Shown here: positions 1 to 7,362 of the stretch, in pieces
Layout: each line of letters opens with the position of its first letter
How positions within the stretch are numbered: the first letter of the stretch is position 1
Assembly: GCA_028565635.1 (NCBI GenBank)
Contig: JAOXYB010062223.1
Span: 1-10,577 of the forward strand
Direction: 5' to 3'
Length of the DNA stretch: 10,577 nt
Origin: Phoronis ovalis
Lineage: Eukaryota; Phoronida; Phoronidae
Notes under the pieces: generated by a model
Seen by the model: only the letters and a program-made list of their open reading frames with translations
Told to the model about the DNA's origin: nothing
Database searches by the model: none
Position numbers and translations under genes: made by a program

Positions 1-87
1 AAGAATATGGCCAAGCAGAATTCACAAAAAAAGAAAATATCAACATTTTTTGCAAGTTACAGTATGTTAACGGTTCTTGCCACGTGA
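1..87 (+). other. Short open frame at the left edge, possible end of an exon (unassigned)
   Basis: The frame starting at base 1 is open for 28 codons to a TGA at 85-87 and contains a Met at codon 3. Its most distinctive part is a lysine-rich run followed by I-S-T-F-F (about residues 9-16). This resembles degenerate PCNA-interacting (PIP) boxes, and also the basic-plus-SFF start seen in many hAT/TTF-type transposases. The canonical PIP glutamine is not at the right spacing, since a Lys occupies that position. No strong donor follows; GCCAC|GTGAAG is weak. An open frame this short is expected by chance, so I report it only because it touches the window edge and could be the tail of a longer feature. 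Confidence 0.12.
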
Positions 88-303
88 AGTTATATGAAAT
101 TACTACTATAGTCTAAATATCACACTTTTGTATAACATTAGCGAGGGTTTTCTCATTCAAAGTAACTGGCCCCTCTTTTTTGAACCTTGGTTTTTACCAT
201 GGGATATCTTTTTTTAGTTTATTTGACAATTTCTATCAACAGGGGTTTACAACTTTCTTTTTTAATTTACCATGGGGTGTATATTTCAATATATAATTAA
301 TTA
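88..303. other. Non-coding AT-rich stretch
   Basis: No gene is seen. The stretch has several T-rich runs and two copies of a TTACCATGGG motif, near 195 and 269. A CACGTG E-box core lies just before it at 81-86. Confidence 0.6.
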
Positions 304-417
304 ATGAATTCAGTCTTAAATGCTGTTATCAGCCTAACTGCGCCCCGGCTATCAGAGTTTGTGCCGCATGAGTATGGCAACAAATACAGACTTCCCTGTT
401 TTATAATAAAATTGTAG
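304..417 (+). other. GC-richer block with a 37-codon small open frame (unassigned)
   Basis: An ATG at 304 opens 37 codons to a TAG at 415-417. The middle of the block (about 333-400) is clearly GC-richer than its surroundings and carries three CpGs (in GCGCCCCGGC and GCCGCATG). The reverse strand is also open through the same core in two frames, so the coding strand cannot be decided by eye. The encoded peptide starts MNSVL and has no recognised domain, signal peptide or metal-binding pattern. The block could be a small exon, a micropeptide or, perhaps more likely, a fragment of a dispersed repeat such as a SINE. No tRNA-type B box was found in it. Confidence 0.18.
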
Positions 418-580
418 TATCTAGTTTTCACATTAAATGTGAAAGTTTTACTGCATGAGCACTCTGTAACAATATATACTTATATAACGTCAAAAATAAT
501 CATTTTGCCAGTTCACAATCTAGGTTTACCAGTCTGCATGACTTTCAAATCAGCACATGAATGACGAAGCATGAGGGTTC

Positions 581-650
581 CATTATAACTCTATAGCGAT
601 ACATTATAACTCTATTAGCAACCCATTATAACTTCTCATAATCTATTATA
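581..650. repeat. Imperfect 21-22 bp tandem repeat
   Basis: Successive units begin with CATTATAACT at 581, 602 and 624. A fourth degenerate start, TATTATA, lies at about 644. The first two units agree for 14 bases (CATTATAACTCTAT) and the third continues with TTCTC. The unit length is 21-22 bp, not a strict multiple of three, and no frame runs through the array, so it is a non-coding minisatellite remnant. Confidence 0.6.
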
Positions 651-660
651 ATATTTTCTC

Positions 661-1104
661 ACAGGCCGACAGATGATGCAATTTAGCGAATCTAATTGGG
701 TAAGAAACATAGATGGTTTAAAAGACTAAAATATTATTCAAAAGCTACATCACAATAACGTGCAGTTTTAAAATTGTCCATATGGATCGAGCCAGTATGA
801 TTATAAAATAATCACAGTTATATGACAAGAAAAAGAGTAATCCAGATATTAAAATTATAATTCTTAGACTTGCGTAAACAGATCAAAAACTCTTTCACAA
901 TTAAAAAATGCTTTACCTAGTAATTACAACAGATATTAATTATATCATGAAGTGATTCTAATTATCATATAGTCCCTAAGGAATGTTGTCATTTTGTCAT
1001 ATTGAGTAACTCTAGGTATATGACTATATTCATAAGTGAACTGCACAGAGTATTTATCATATACTACGGACAAGACAAAACCTCAATAAAAACTTTATAT
1101 TTTC
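661..1104. other. Non-coding AT-rich stretch
   Basis: Nothing resembling a gene, an RNA gene or a clear repeat was recognised. A plus-strand frame open at 1002-1217 has an unstructured composition and is probably chance. Confidence 0.55.
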
Positions 1105-1106
1105 AC

Positions 1107-1474
1107 AGCGATATTGTGTATGGTAATGAACAGTGGAGTTGCAATGTGTGTTTACCTAGTAAACCACTGCGTAACATCACAGGGTGGGGTAGCTGTTCAG
1201 TCATGTTTACCATATAAATGTGCCACCCAACAGACCTTTTGTTTAGCTCATACATTTTCATAATTCGAGCATGTTTTTCAAATTTCGCGAAACCTTATTT
1301 ACCAGAACGTATTTATCATTTGCGTATATTTTCGCAGCATTCTTGGAACATTTGAGATTGAAACTATAGTGGCTCCACCAAGTTAAATGAAACATCAGCA
1401 CAGTACACTCAAAATAAATAGCAATGTCAAGCTTATATATATATGGTGCTTTAGTGGACTTTTAAAATAGTTAA
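1107..1474 (-). other. Two overlapping open minus-strand frames over a CpG-rich patch (possible decayed repeat or exon)
   Basis: On the minus strand one frame is open for about 67 codons, ending at a TGA near 1268. A second frame, shifted by one base, is open from about 1297 for a further 63 codons to a TGA near 1107. The overlap region (about 1267-1337) holds about six CpGs in low-GC sequence, including TTCGCGAAA and TTTTCGCAGC, unlike the CpG-poor surroundings. The second frame contains a possible donor, CTAG|GTAAAC, at about 1162. Two long frames joined by a one-base shift could mean a frameshifted coding remnant, for example of a transposable element. Frames of about 65 codons are also common by chance at this GC content. 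No domain was recognised. Confidence 0.2.
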
Positions 1475-2201
1475 TCAAAAATGCCTCCATAAACTAATTA
1501 GAAGACTTAGATAACTGTATGTGGCCCAATTGGAATATTGGTAGACAATTACAAGATTACACTAATTATTCAAGGTACACTTCTGGAAAATATTAACAAA
1601 TAATACAGAGTCAGAGAAATAATGAACATCTGCCTGGCATTTAATTAGTTTAAAAGCAGAAAAACGGTATTTCAAATTGAAATTTGACATCATAACATCT
1701 GATTTATATAGCAATAGAAAAAAATACCAGCATGGACAGGTGTGAAGATGTAAATAGGTGACCTAAAAGCTCTAAAAATAATTCTTAGAATATTGGATTA
1801 GGTTATCATGACAGCAAAAAACACTTGGTACTTCCTCAATGACACATGCAGTCATGCCAGTATTGTGACATAAGTCAAACTCTTTGTTTACAAATATTGT
1901 GCAAAGTTATTTAACATATACTAGCTGTTATGAAACAGGTTGTTGCAATGGCAGTCAGTGCCAGTTGTTGGCAAATTTTAGCCTGGCCACTAACAACTTT
2001 CTGTATGGGGTATACATAGTATACACCTCAACAACAATATTCAGGGTCAACCCATTTGAGTACTGCCACCTATGGGCTAATTGAATAACTAAAGACTAAG
2101 TAAAATAAACCAGTAAACTTCTTCAGCGTCTTTATGTTGATGGTCCTTTTTAGGACACTTAACATAGTACACTAAAGTAGTATTACATTTGCTGCAAAGC
2201 T
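1475..2201. other. Non-coding AT-rich stretch with small hairpins
   Basis: No gene is supported. A GTATAC-ATA-GTATAC inverted repeat lies near 2010-2024. A five-base-pair hairpin, GTCCT-TTTT-AGGAC, lies at 2143-2156. A TGGCA-GTCAG-TGCCA dyad lies near 1951-1965. The plus-strand frame at 1884-2084 has a counterpart open on the minus strand and no recognisable composition. Confidence 0.55.
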
Positions 2202-2328
2202 TTATCTTTTAAAAACAACGAGACACCGAACCATTTTCATAACTTCACCAAGAGGGAGCTGGATATATAGGGTCCAAACAACATATTCATACAAGATACT
2301 TAAAACAAACAATGGTACGTTTATTTTA
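2202..2328 (-). CDS. Candidate terminal exon downstream of the 2.6-kb exon (unassigned)
   Basis: On the minus strand a very good acceptor, a T-rich tract ending TTTTTCAG with AG at 2330-2329, is followed by T plus 41 open codons to a TAA at 2204-2202. If the exon at 2566-2769 ends at its GTAAGC donor it leaves two bases (CG). The first base here completes an Arg codon, so the frame continues through a 237-bp intron. The predicted segment is hydrophobic, rich in Val, Leu and Tyr, and ends in basic residues. It does not resemble the Ser/Arg-rich upstream exon, which weakens the model. No AATAAA was found shortly after the stop. It may be a chance frame behind a chance acceptor. The phase match alone has a one-in-three chance. 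Confidence 0.22.
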
Positions 2329-2485
2329 CTGAAAAATAAAGAACTTCATAATTCTTTCTAAACTAGCTATAAGCAGAATTGTAAGTATTAGTAAAAAAAT
2401 TATGCAATTTTTCCAGCAAAAGAAATTGATATTTTTTAGCAAACTGAATCTAGACTGTCCCATAAATCTTATATTTTCTTGCAAT

Positions 2486-2495
2486 CCCACGTGGG
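2486..2495. promoter_or_regulatory. Perfect palindromic E-box CCCACGTGGG
   Basis: A ten-base perfect palindrome with a CACGTG core, the class of site bound by bHLH factors such as Myc/Max or USF. It sits 26-35 bases downstream of the putative minus-strand poly(A) signal, so it may mark a boundary or simply be chance. Confidence 0.3.
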
Positions 2496-2520
2496 GGACT
2501 AGATTTGACTAGGAAAGGGT

Positions 2521-2526
2521 TTTATT
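2521..2526 (-). terminator. Poly(A) signal AATAAA for the 2.6-kb minus-strand exon
   Basis: The minus strand reads AATAAA here, beginning 36 bases past the TAA at 2564-2562. The downstream sequence (about 2480-2515) turns GT-rich and includes CACGTGGG. This spacing fits a compact 3' UTR. AATAAA is frequent in AT-rich DNA, so confidence is moderate. Confidence 0.4.
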
Positions 2527-2561
2527 GAGATTTACAAGCATCACACATACAATGATGCTGC

Positions 2562-2769
2562 TTACCGCTTATAGATAGGCCATGATCGTCTGGGGCTCTT
2601 CAGTAGTATTCGTCTCCGATACCCAGATGCATAAACATCATCAGTGCTTCTTTCACGTTTTAACAAAATTCCAGGCCACAATACATTTCTCGAAATCGAA
2701 GGTAAAGATTGTTCTCGTTTTCTGCCACTGTATGTTAACTCAACTTTTAAAGAATTCGCCATAATTTTA
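2562..2769 (-). CDS. Basic Ser/Arg-rich exon, possible sororin-like fragment (partial gene)
   Basis: On the minus strand an ATG at 2762-2760 opens 66 codons to a TAA at 2564-2562. The region is about 42% GC with near-expected CpG, against about 30% GC and depleted CpG around it. It is flanked by an acceptor-like TCTTACTTCAACCAAG (AG at 2771-2770); alternatives lie at 2790 and 2792. The product is basic: RKRE near residue 14, SLPSI at 19-23, LLKRER at 33-38, YRRR at 48-51, and a CDK-type S-P-R-R at 56-59. The order RK, LPSI, WP, ILLKR, SPRRS recalls the N-terminal half of sororin from memory, without a search; I hold this loosely. There are two 3' end models. One stops at TAA with AATAAA 36 bases on. 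The other splices at GCG|GTAAGC (exon end 2566) into 2202-2328. The ATG may be internal if the acceptor is real. Confidence 0.45.
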
Positions 2770-2799
2770 CTTGGTTGAAGTAAGACACAACTCTAAATC

Positions 2800-3620
2800 A
2801 ATATAAGTCAGTTCTATAATTTTTAAACAGAAACTGCCTTGCCACTGTAAAAGATATTGCATTATAACTTCTTTCATAAATATTCCAGGCAAGAAATCTC
2901 TCGTTTATAAGTTAAGACATTCAATAAGATTTACGCGAGAAATCATTAAGAATTATCTTCTCAAAGCTGCACTGTTGCTAATTTAAATTTTTCCTCATAT
3001 TAATTTTCCTTTAACAAAAAAATCAGTCTGTTCTTTTAGTATGTACTTCAAGTTTATAAAATACGGAAATCTCTTGTTGGTGCTGTTGTGAAATTTTCTT
3101 CGGATATCCTGTTGTAAAAAGTAATGATATAATAAATAAAAAGCACAGTAACACATTTTTTTATAAAATGTTAATGTTTCCCATTCTATTGTTAAATAAA
3201 TATAATAAATATGCTCTTCAAACAGAGGAAAACTAAACACCATATAATAATTTTAAATAACTTTCATGGAAACTTGAATATACTTCAATTGTAGTAATGC
3301 AACTTCAAACTTCCAGGTATAGTGCCGTGTAATAAAGTAATAATCTTCAGATTAAGACATATATAATTCCGTTAATACTTCATATTTTGCATTACAGATA
3401 TAATTCAACAATTTAATTTTTATCTGAAGGGAAAGAGGTTTGCCAATTTTTTGGAAAAAAGGTAACATTATGTTTCTAATATTGTTTTAAAACAAGTTAT
3501 TTTTAGCACAATTTTCCTATATAAATACACATTCAAGCAAACATATGTGAATATTACAAATACAAAGAAAACTGAGCAATTACTGAAATTAGAAAATCTC
3601 AAAAAAAAACAAAAAGTATC
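2800..3620. other. Non-coding AT-rich stretch
   Basis: No gene was recognised. Minus-strand frames at 2995-3243 and 3468-3650 encode peptides dominated by Phe, Tyr, Ile and Lys, typical of translated AT-rich DNA. A long A run lies at about 3601-3609. Confidence 0.6.
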
Positions 3621-3624
3621 ATCT

Positions 3625-3736
3625 TTAAGGTGGAGAACATCGTTCGACATAACTTAGTCAACCTTTATACTTTAAGCTAAATTTACGTAAATCTAAGTAA
3701 AGGGTACATTGTGCTAAGCGAAACTCCCCACCTTAA
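3625..3736. mobile_element. Foldback MITE-like element with TTAA ends
   Basis: Ten bases, TTTAAGGTGG (3624-3633), are perfectly inverted at 3728-3737 (CCACCTTAAA), so the unit is bounded by TTAA on both sides (3625-3628 and 3733-3736). Inward from the ends the two arms can be aligned imperfectly along almost their whole length. Shared blocks include GGTGG(A/G)GA, TCG, a CA..AA segment and CC-TTTA. They meet at a 12-base palindrome, ATTTACGTAAAT (3681-3692), close to the midpoint. TTAA target duplication is the hallmark of the piggyBac superfamily and of the non-autonomous elements it mobilises. The arm ends (GGTGG) do not match the usual piggyBac CCC-type start, so the family is open. There is no coding capacity. 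One flank also serves as the end of a chance frame on the minus strand. Confidence 0.5.
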
Positions 3737-3739
3737 AAT

Positions 3740-4320
3740 AGATGTATATAAATTATCACGAAAGCTATATACTTTCAGACGATTTTTTCATAATTTTTGC
3801 AGGATAAAAATATTTTTAAATTCCAACTTCAAATAGAGAAGAATATTGCTAAATTGGCGTACAGGATACAAAACAAGATAATGCAGCAATCTTTGCAAGC
3901 AAATGCTTACCAATGAAATACTATCCACAGTCTGTATAAAGTCACAAAAACAAAGACATTCCTTCTGGGCAGCAAATAGATGTTCAGCTACAATAACCTT
4001 TACTCAAAGGTTTGCAGCAGAGAATCCACAGAGAAAAAGCTCTAGCAACCTACAGCTTAAGCTATAGATTATCTGCTATAAACAATCTCATGAATTTTTA
4101 ATAATTTTTCTTTGAGAAAAATATCTAATAGGAATATAGTGCAACCAAGTACTCAAGAGTACATCGATACAACTACTGTGTATTAAAATCACTTACTAAA
4201 CCCACAGATAGCACAATAATGCTACGAAACAGAAATCAATTATATGACATATAATCACAACACGAAAGAGCAAGCGAGCGTCAATCTGCTGGAAAGAAAT
4301 TCCCATTAGAGAAGACTTAA
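3740..4320. other. Non-coding stretch
   Basis: No convincing gene. A minus-strand acceptor-like TTTCTTTCCAG (AG at 4290-4289) is followed by 30 open, strongly hydrophobic codons to a TAG at 4198-4196. There is no usable donor or poly(A) signal, so it is not called as an exon. Confidence 0.5.
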
Positions 4321-4326
4321 TGTTTG

Positions 4327-4378
4327 AGGTCACAGTGACATTATCAAAGGGTAGAAATTATTAACAAAACTGACGTCA
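4327..4378. promoter_or_regulatory. Paired palindromic motifs: AGGTCA-CAG-TGACAT and TGACGTCA
   Basis: At 4327-4341 an AGGTCA half-site is followed after three bases by TGACAT. This is an inverted repeat with spacing 3 that matches a nuclear-receptor IR3 element in 10 of 12 positions. At 4371-4378 there is a perfect TGACGTCA, the CRE/ATF consensus palindrome. Both lie within 52 bases in otherwise AT-rich sequence. No nearby transcription start can be identified, so a regulatory role is inference. Confidence 0.25.
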
Positions 4379-4471
4379 ACATAAACTTTGAAGGCATATA
4401 AAGATATAAATCATTGCTGCTCTGAACAAACAGAAGTAATGAGGCGTCTTTAGTTTTAATAACCACAACAC

Positions 4472-4590
4472 ATTGATACAGAATGCTGTAAAAAAAGTCT
4501 TGTCTAAAGGTGATCTACAACATTGTGACAGAAGAAATCTTATCACATATTGATATACAGCGCTGTGACAATTAATATTCACGATTCATG
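4472..4590. repeat. Degenerate tandem repeat of about 40 bp
   Basis: TGATCTACAACATTGTGACA at 4511 recurs as TGATATACAGCGCTGTGACA at 4551, a 40-base period with 15 of 20 positions matching. A more diverged relative, TGATACAGAATGCTGT, starts at about 4474. The copies after the core diverge, so this is either an old duplication or a weak coincidence. Minus-strand frames crossing it (4376-4582 and 4572-4763) are not supported as genes. Confidence 0.3.
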
Positions 4591-4599
4591 CACTCAGAG

Positions 4600-5335
4600 A
4601 ATTTCATGAGTAATTTTGTCAGGGTTGAAGCAGTTGAACAGGGGTTGCGATTTAAGCTTTGAGCAGTGGTTGGGCAGAGCAAAGTTTTTTCTTGAAAATC
4701 CAGATATGAAAATATTTGTTTTCTGTTTTGTATGATTTTTATACAAATAGGTATAGTTTCCAAATAATGTTCCTGATTTAATTACATCAATAATATTATG
4801 CTGTGCCTAACCATGAGATCCTTTGGCAGTAAGATGTTATTAAACACACATAACATGCATGTATGCATTAGAGAACAGATAGTAACAAATTTTCTAACTT
4901 TTCTACCTAGAACATAAAAGCATACAATCAGAAAAGACAAAACAATGGACTGACACAAAGCAGGGTGAAGAAAAAAAAAAATTACCGTAAAATCCTAATT
5001 AAATAAACACTCATGACAAAACTGGAAATGTTCTTCTATATATGCAGATTGTGTATACATGTAATTTTATGTAAAACTGATAAACTGACAACAACCTGAC
5101 ATTAATCTAGTAGAATAGATCATATGCCATATTCACTTAAAAATAAGAGTGCAAGACAGATTTGCAATAGCAGATAACAGAGTTTTAAGAAATTAGCTCA
5201 GTCTGTTCCTTAGTTCGCATATTTTTGTAAGGGGGCAACTATATTTCCAGTATTACTTGTTAGTATACCATACATATAATAAATAATAATTATAATTAAG
5301 TAAAAAAAAGTAAGACAAAACTCATATTGCCAGGA
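4600..5335. other. Non-coding AT-rich stretch
   Basis: Nothing gene-like was recognised. It contains an A run near 4970-4981, the palindrome ACATGCATGT near 4853-4862 and several simple AT-rich tracts. Confidence 0.6.
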
Positions 5336-5416
5336 TTCAATTTCAGCCTTTAGAACAAGTTAATGAGCTGTTGCCATATATAATAACAGCAGCAAATGAA
5401 GTTCATTTAGCAAGAG
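5336..5416 (+). repeat. First copy of a diverged duplication; possible 70-bp exon
   Basis: TTCAATTTCAGCCT (5336-5349) recurs exactly at 5497-5510. The following 45 bases are similar in both copies, sharing ATGA(G/A)CTGTTGC and AACAG. In this copy the AG at 5345-5346 reads as a splice acceptor. The next 23 codons are open up to GCAAGAG|GTATAT, a plausible donor with GT at 5417-5418. The peptide starts PLEQVNELLPYI and is amphipathic-looking. The sister copy hits a TAG after nine codons. It may be a real micro-exon with a decayed duplicate, or a small duplicated intron piece that is open by chance. Confidence 0.2.
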
Positions 5417-5496
5417 GTATATAATTAAGGGACAATCATGCATATAATCACAGAATATTTTTTGAAATTAGTATAAGCTTGTACTTGTATCCAATT

Positions 5497-5556
5497 TTCA
5501 ATTTCAGCCTAATGTAGCAAATGAACTGTTGCAATAGAAACAGTCAAAAATGGAGG
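5497..5556 (+). repeat. Second, diverged copy of the 5336-5416 segment
   Basis: It is identical for its first 14 bases and then similar with small gaps. In the equivalent frame it reads N-E-L-L, like the first copy, with a GAG to GAA synonymous difference, before stopping at TAG. The offset from the first copy is 161 bases. Confidence 0.35.
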
Positions 5557-5559
5557 TAC

Positions 5560-6470
5560 AGTAATTATAGAGTATCAGTATCAACGAATAACTTTTAATC
5601 AGGTATCGAACTGGCATTAATGCATATATATTATAACTTGATGGGCAACTATTTATTGTAATGACAAGTCATGCAACATAGCAATCTGATATTATAATTC
5701 TATATTATGCAGGATGATTACATTTCTGATTGAATACGGTACCCCATGGAAACCGTAATACATGTTTTATATAGTAGACTTTTTTAAGTATTCGACTATT
5801 AAGATCTGTTAGACATGTGTTTCCAGGCATATGTTAACAAAAAGAAAAGTTCATAACAAAGCACAAAAAGCATTTTAAAATGTGTTAATTACACTCCCAA
5901 TGTGTGAATTAAGGCATAGTGTGAAAGTATAGTTGAAAATCTAGCAGGCCTGTTTTACTTGATGTTGTATCCTAACTTAGTATATATGCTACTTTACATT
6001 TGAATTAGTTGGATAATTGTTTGAGAAGAATTAAGAATCCCAATATTATCATGAATGTATAGATTCAGTGCTTGAAATAAAGATTCTCCACATGTGTTGA
6101 GTTTGGCATCTTTGTGTAGAGAGAGCATCATTAGTTCTATGCAAATTGACAGGAAGTGACCTTTTACATTGACCTGATTGACAGATCGTTGAATAGTATC
6201 TCAATCACATAAATGGCTATGTGCTGAATTTTGTCATGTGCTGGTGCTCCACACCATTGCTGCAGATGAATACTTCATAGTTCAGTGAATGTATGATGGA
6301 AATATGTAGTGTTCTGGCTTAGGTATCCAATAGTTTTGCATATTTTTATAGCTAATATAGAGTTTGTTTCTATAGCCTAATTTGCAATCTTCATAGATAT
6401 GTCGTTGTGCCTTATCGAATGTCAGCCCAAAAAGTTTAAGTTAATGCTAATTGTTTTCCAAAAGAATATA
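5560..6470. other. Non-coding stretch
   Basis: No gene was seen. A small hairpin, TACGGT...ACCGTA, with an 11-base loop containing CCATGG lies at 5735-5757. Confidence 0.6.
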
Positions 6471-6474
6471 TATG

Positions 6475-6690
6475 TGTGGCGTCCCGAGAGGAAGTGGATT
6501 TTCCTTGTGTGTGTATTGGACTGGTCCATTCGTGTGCCGGTCACTAGATGTATATATATAATATGTAAAATACTAAAAATAAAGTTAGTGCATGTTGGGC
6601 CTAGAAGCCGACTTGTTGTTTCCTATGATCTCTCGACCAGCCTTACCAGCCGTGAAGTTACAGTCGTATAAACCAGTGCCTTAATTGCCA
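6475..6690. other. GC- and CpG-richer block of unknown nature
   Basis: Two GC-richer parts (about 6478-6550 and 6595-6690) flank an AT-rich insert that includes TATATATATA. Together they carry about eight to nine CpGs, well above the local background. A plus-strand frame from 6399 is open to a TAA at 6669-6671. A second plus frame gives 30 codons from an ATG at 6591, and the minus strand is also open in two frames, so strand and frame cannot be chosen. An AATAAA at about 6579-6584 on the plus strand, followed by GTGCATGTTGGG, could be a 3' end signal. It may be an exon, a UTR or an old repeat. No domain is recognised. Confidence 0.25.
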
Positions 6691-6699
6691 AACCGACAA

Positions 6700-7362
6700 C
6701 AACAGGCTAAGACTTTCTTTTAATCTGGAGATAATTACATAATATAATGACTGATTTTTTGTTAATTAAGGCATATCTTTAAACTGCTGGGTGCATGCAC
6801 TGTTATCGCCTTGCCTTCATTTCTTTTAATCACTGTATGTAATACGTAGTGTCATCTGCAGAAAGCATTGGATGTTTTGCAGATGAGTCCATCACCCAGA
6901 TCATTTTTGAAGACTATATAAGAACAATGTGGGACCAAGAATACAAAATTGAGGTATATAATTGACACTTATTAGTTCATGAGTACTATATGTATAGATG
7001 AAGATCAATTTTTCTGCAGCAATGTATATATACATATGTAATAAAATTTAAGCACAAGTGATGCACAGTGAGGACAACTACGCGAACAATTAATGCATAT
7101 ACTGCTGATGGAAAAGAGAAAAATATGTCAGTACTCGCCGAGCAGCAATAACGTGGGGTAAAGTACCATAGGTAATTAAAAGATACGATTTGCATGTTGG
7201 GACATCTGAAACAATTTGCAACAAGGTACAGGTAAAAAAGAATATGCATAATAGTTTGGCATATAACATGTTGTTGGTGGGCGTAGGTATCAGTCATGGT
7301 GTTTTCTTTCCTATAATTGTTTTTTGGATCACAATAATTAAGCTGTTCAAGAAACATATGGT
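6700..7362. other. Non-coding stretch
   Basis: No gene is supported. The longest frame in the window (minus strand, 6986-7357, 123 codons) has a composition rich in Tyr, Cys, His and Phe with no motif, and it sits beside a tandem repeat, so it is treated as chance. Confidence 0.5.

Noticed and set aside
2995-3650. Two minus-strand frames of 82 and 60 codons (2995-3243 and 3468-3650)
   Set aside because: Peptides are dominated by F, Y, I, K and L with no domain. The second one ends next to the foldback element and begins inside it.
4196-4288. Good minus-strand acceptor (TTTCTTTCCAG) followed by 30 open hydrophobic codons
   Set aside because: No donor or poly(A) signal follows, and only one frame is open. 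Acceptor-like pyrimidine tracts are common in AT-rich DNA.
4965-4981. A-run considered as the poly(A) tail of a retrocopy or LINE/SINE insertion
   Set aside because: No target-site duplication or recognisable element body was found upstream. A-runs of this size occur by chance in this DNA.
5595-5620. GGTATCGAACT, considered as a tRNA or tRNA-SINE B box
   Set aside because: It does not match GGTTCGANNCC, and no A box or acceptor stem pairs around it.
6677-6773. Inverted repeat TGCCTTAATT...AATTAAGGCA, 97 bp, considered as a second TTAA element
   Set aside because: Only ten AT-rich bases match, the symmetry continues outside the TTAA rather than inside it, and the interior shows no foldback. 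This is within chance expectation.
6986-7357. Longest open frame of the window, 123 codons, minus strand
   Set aside because: The composition is Tyr/Cys/His/Phe-rich with no motif, there are no splice or poly(A) signals in sensible places, and its start runs into AT-rich and repeat-adjacent DNA. One frame of this length is plausible by chance.
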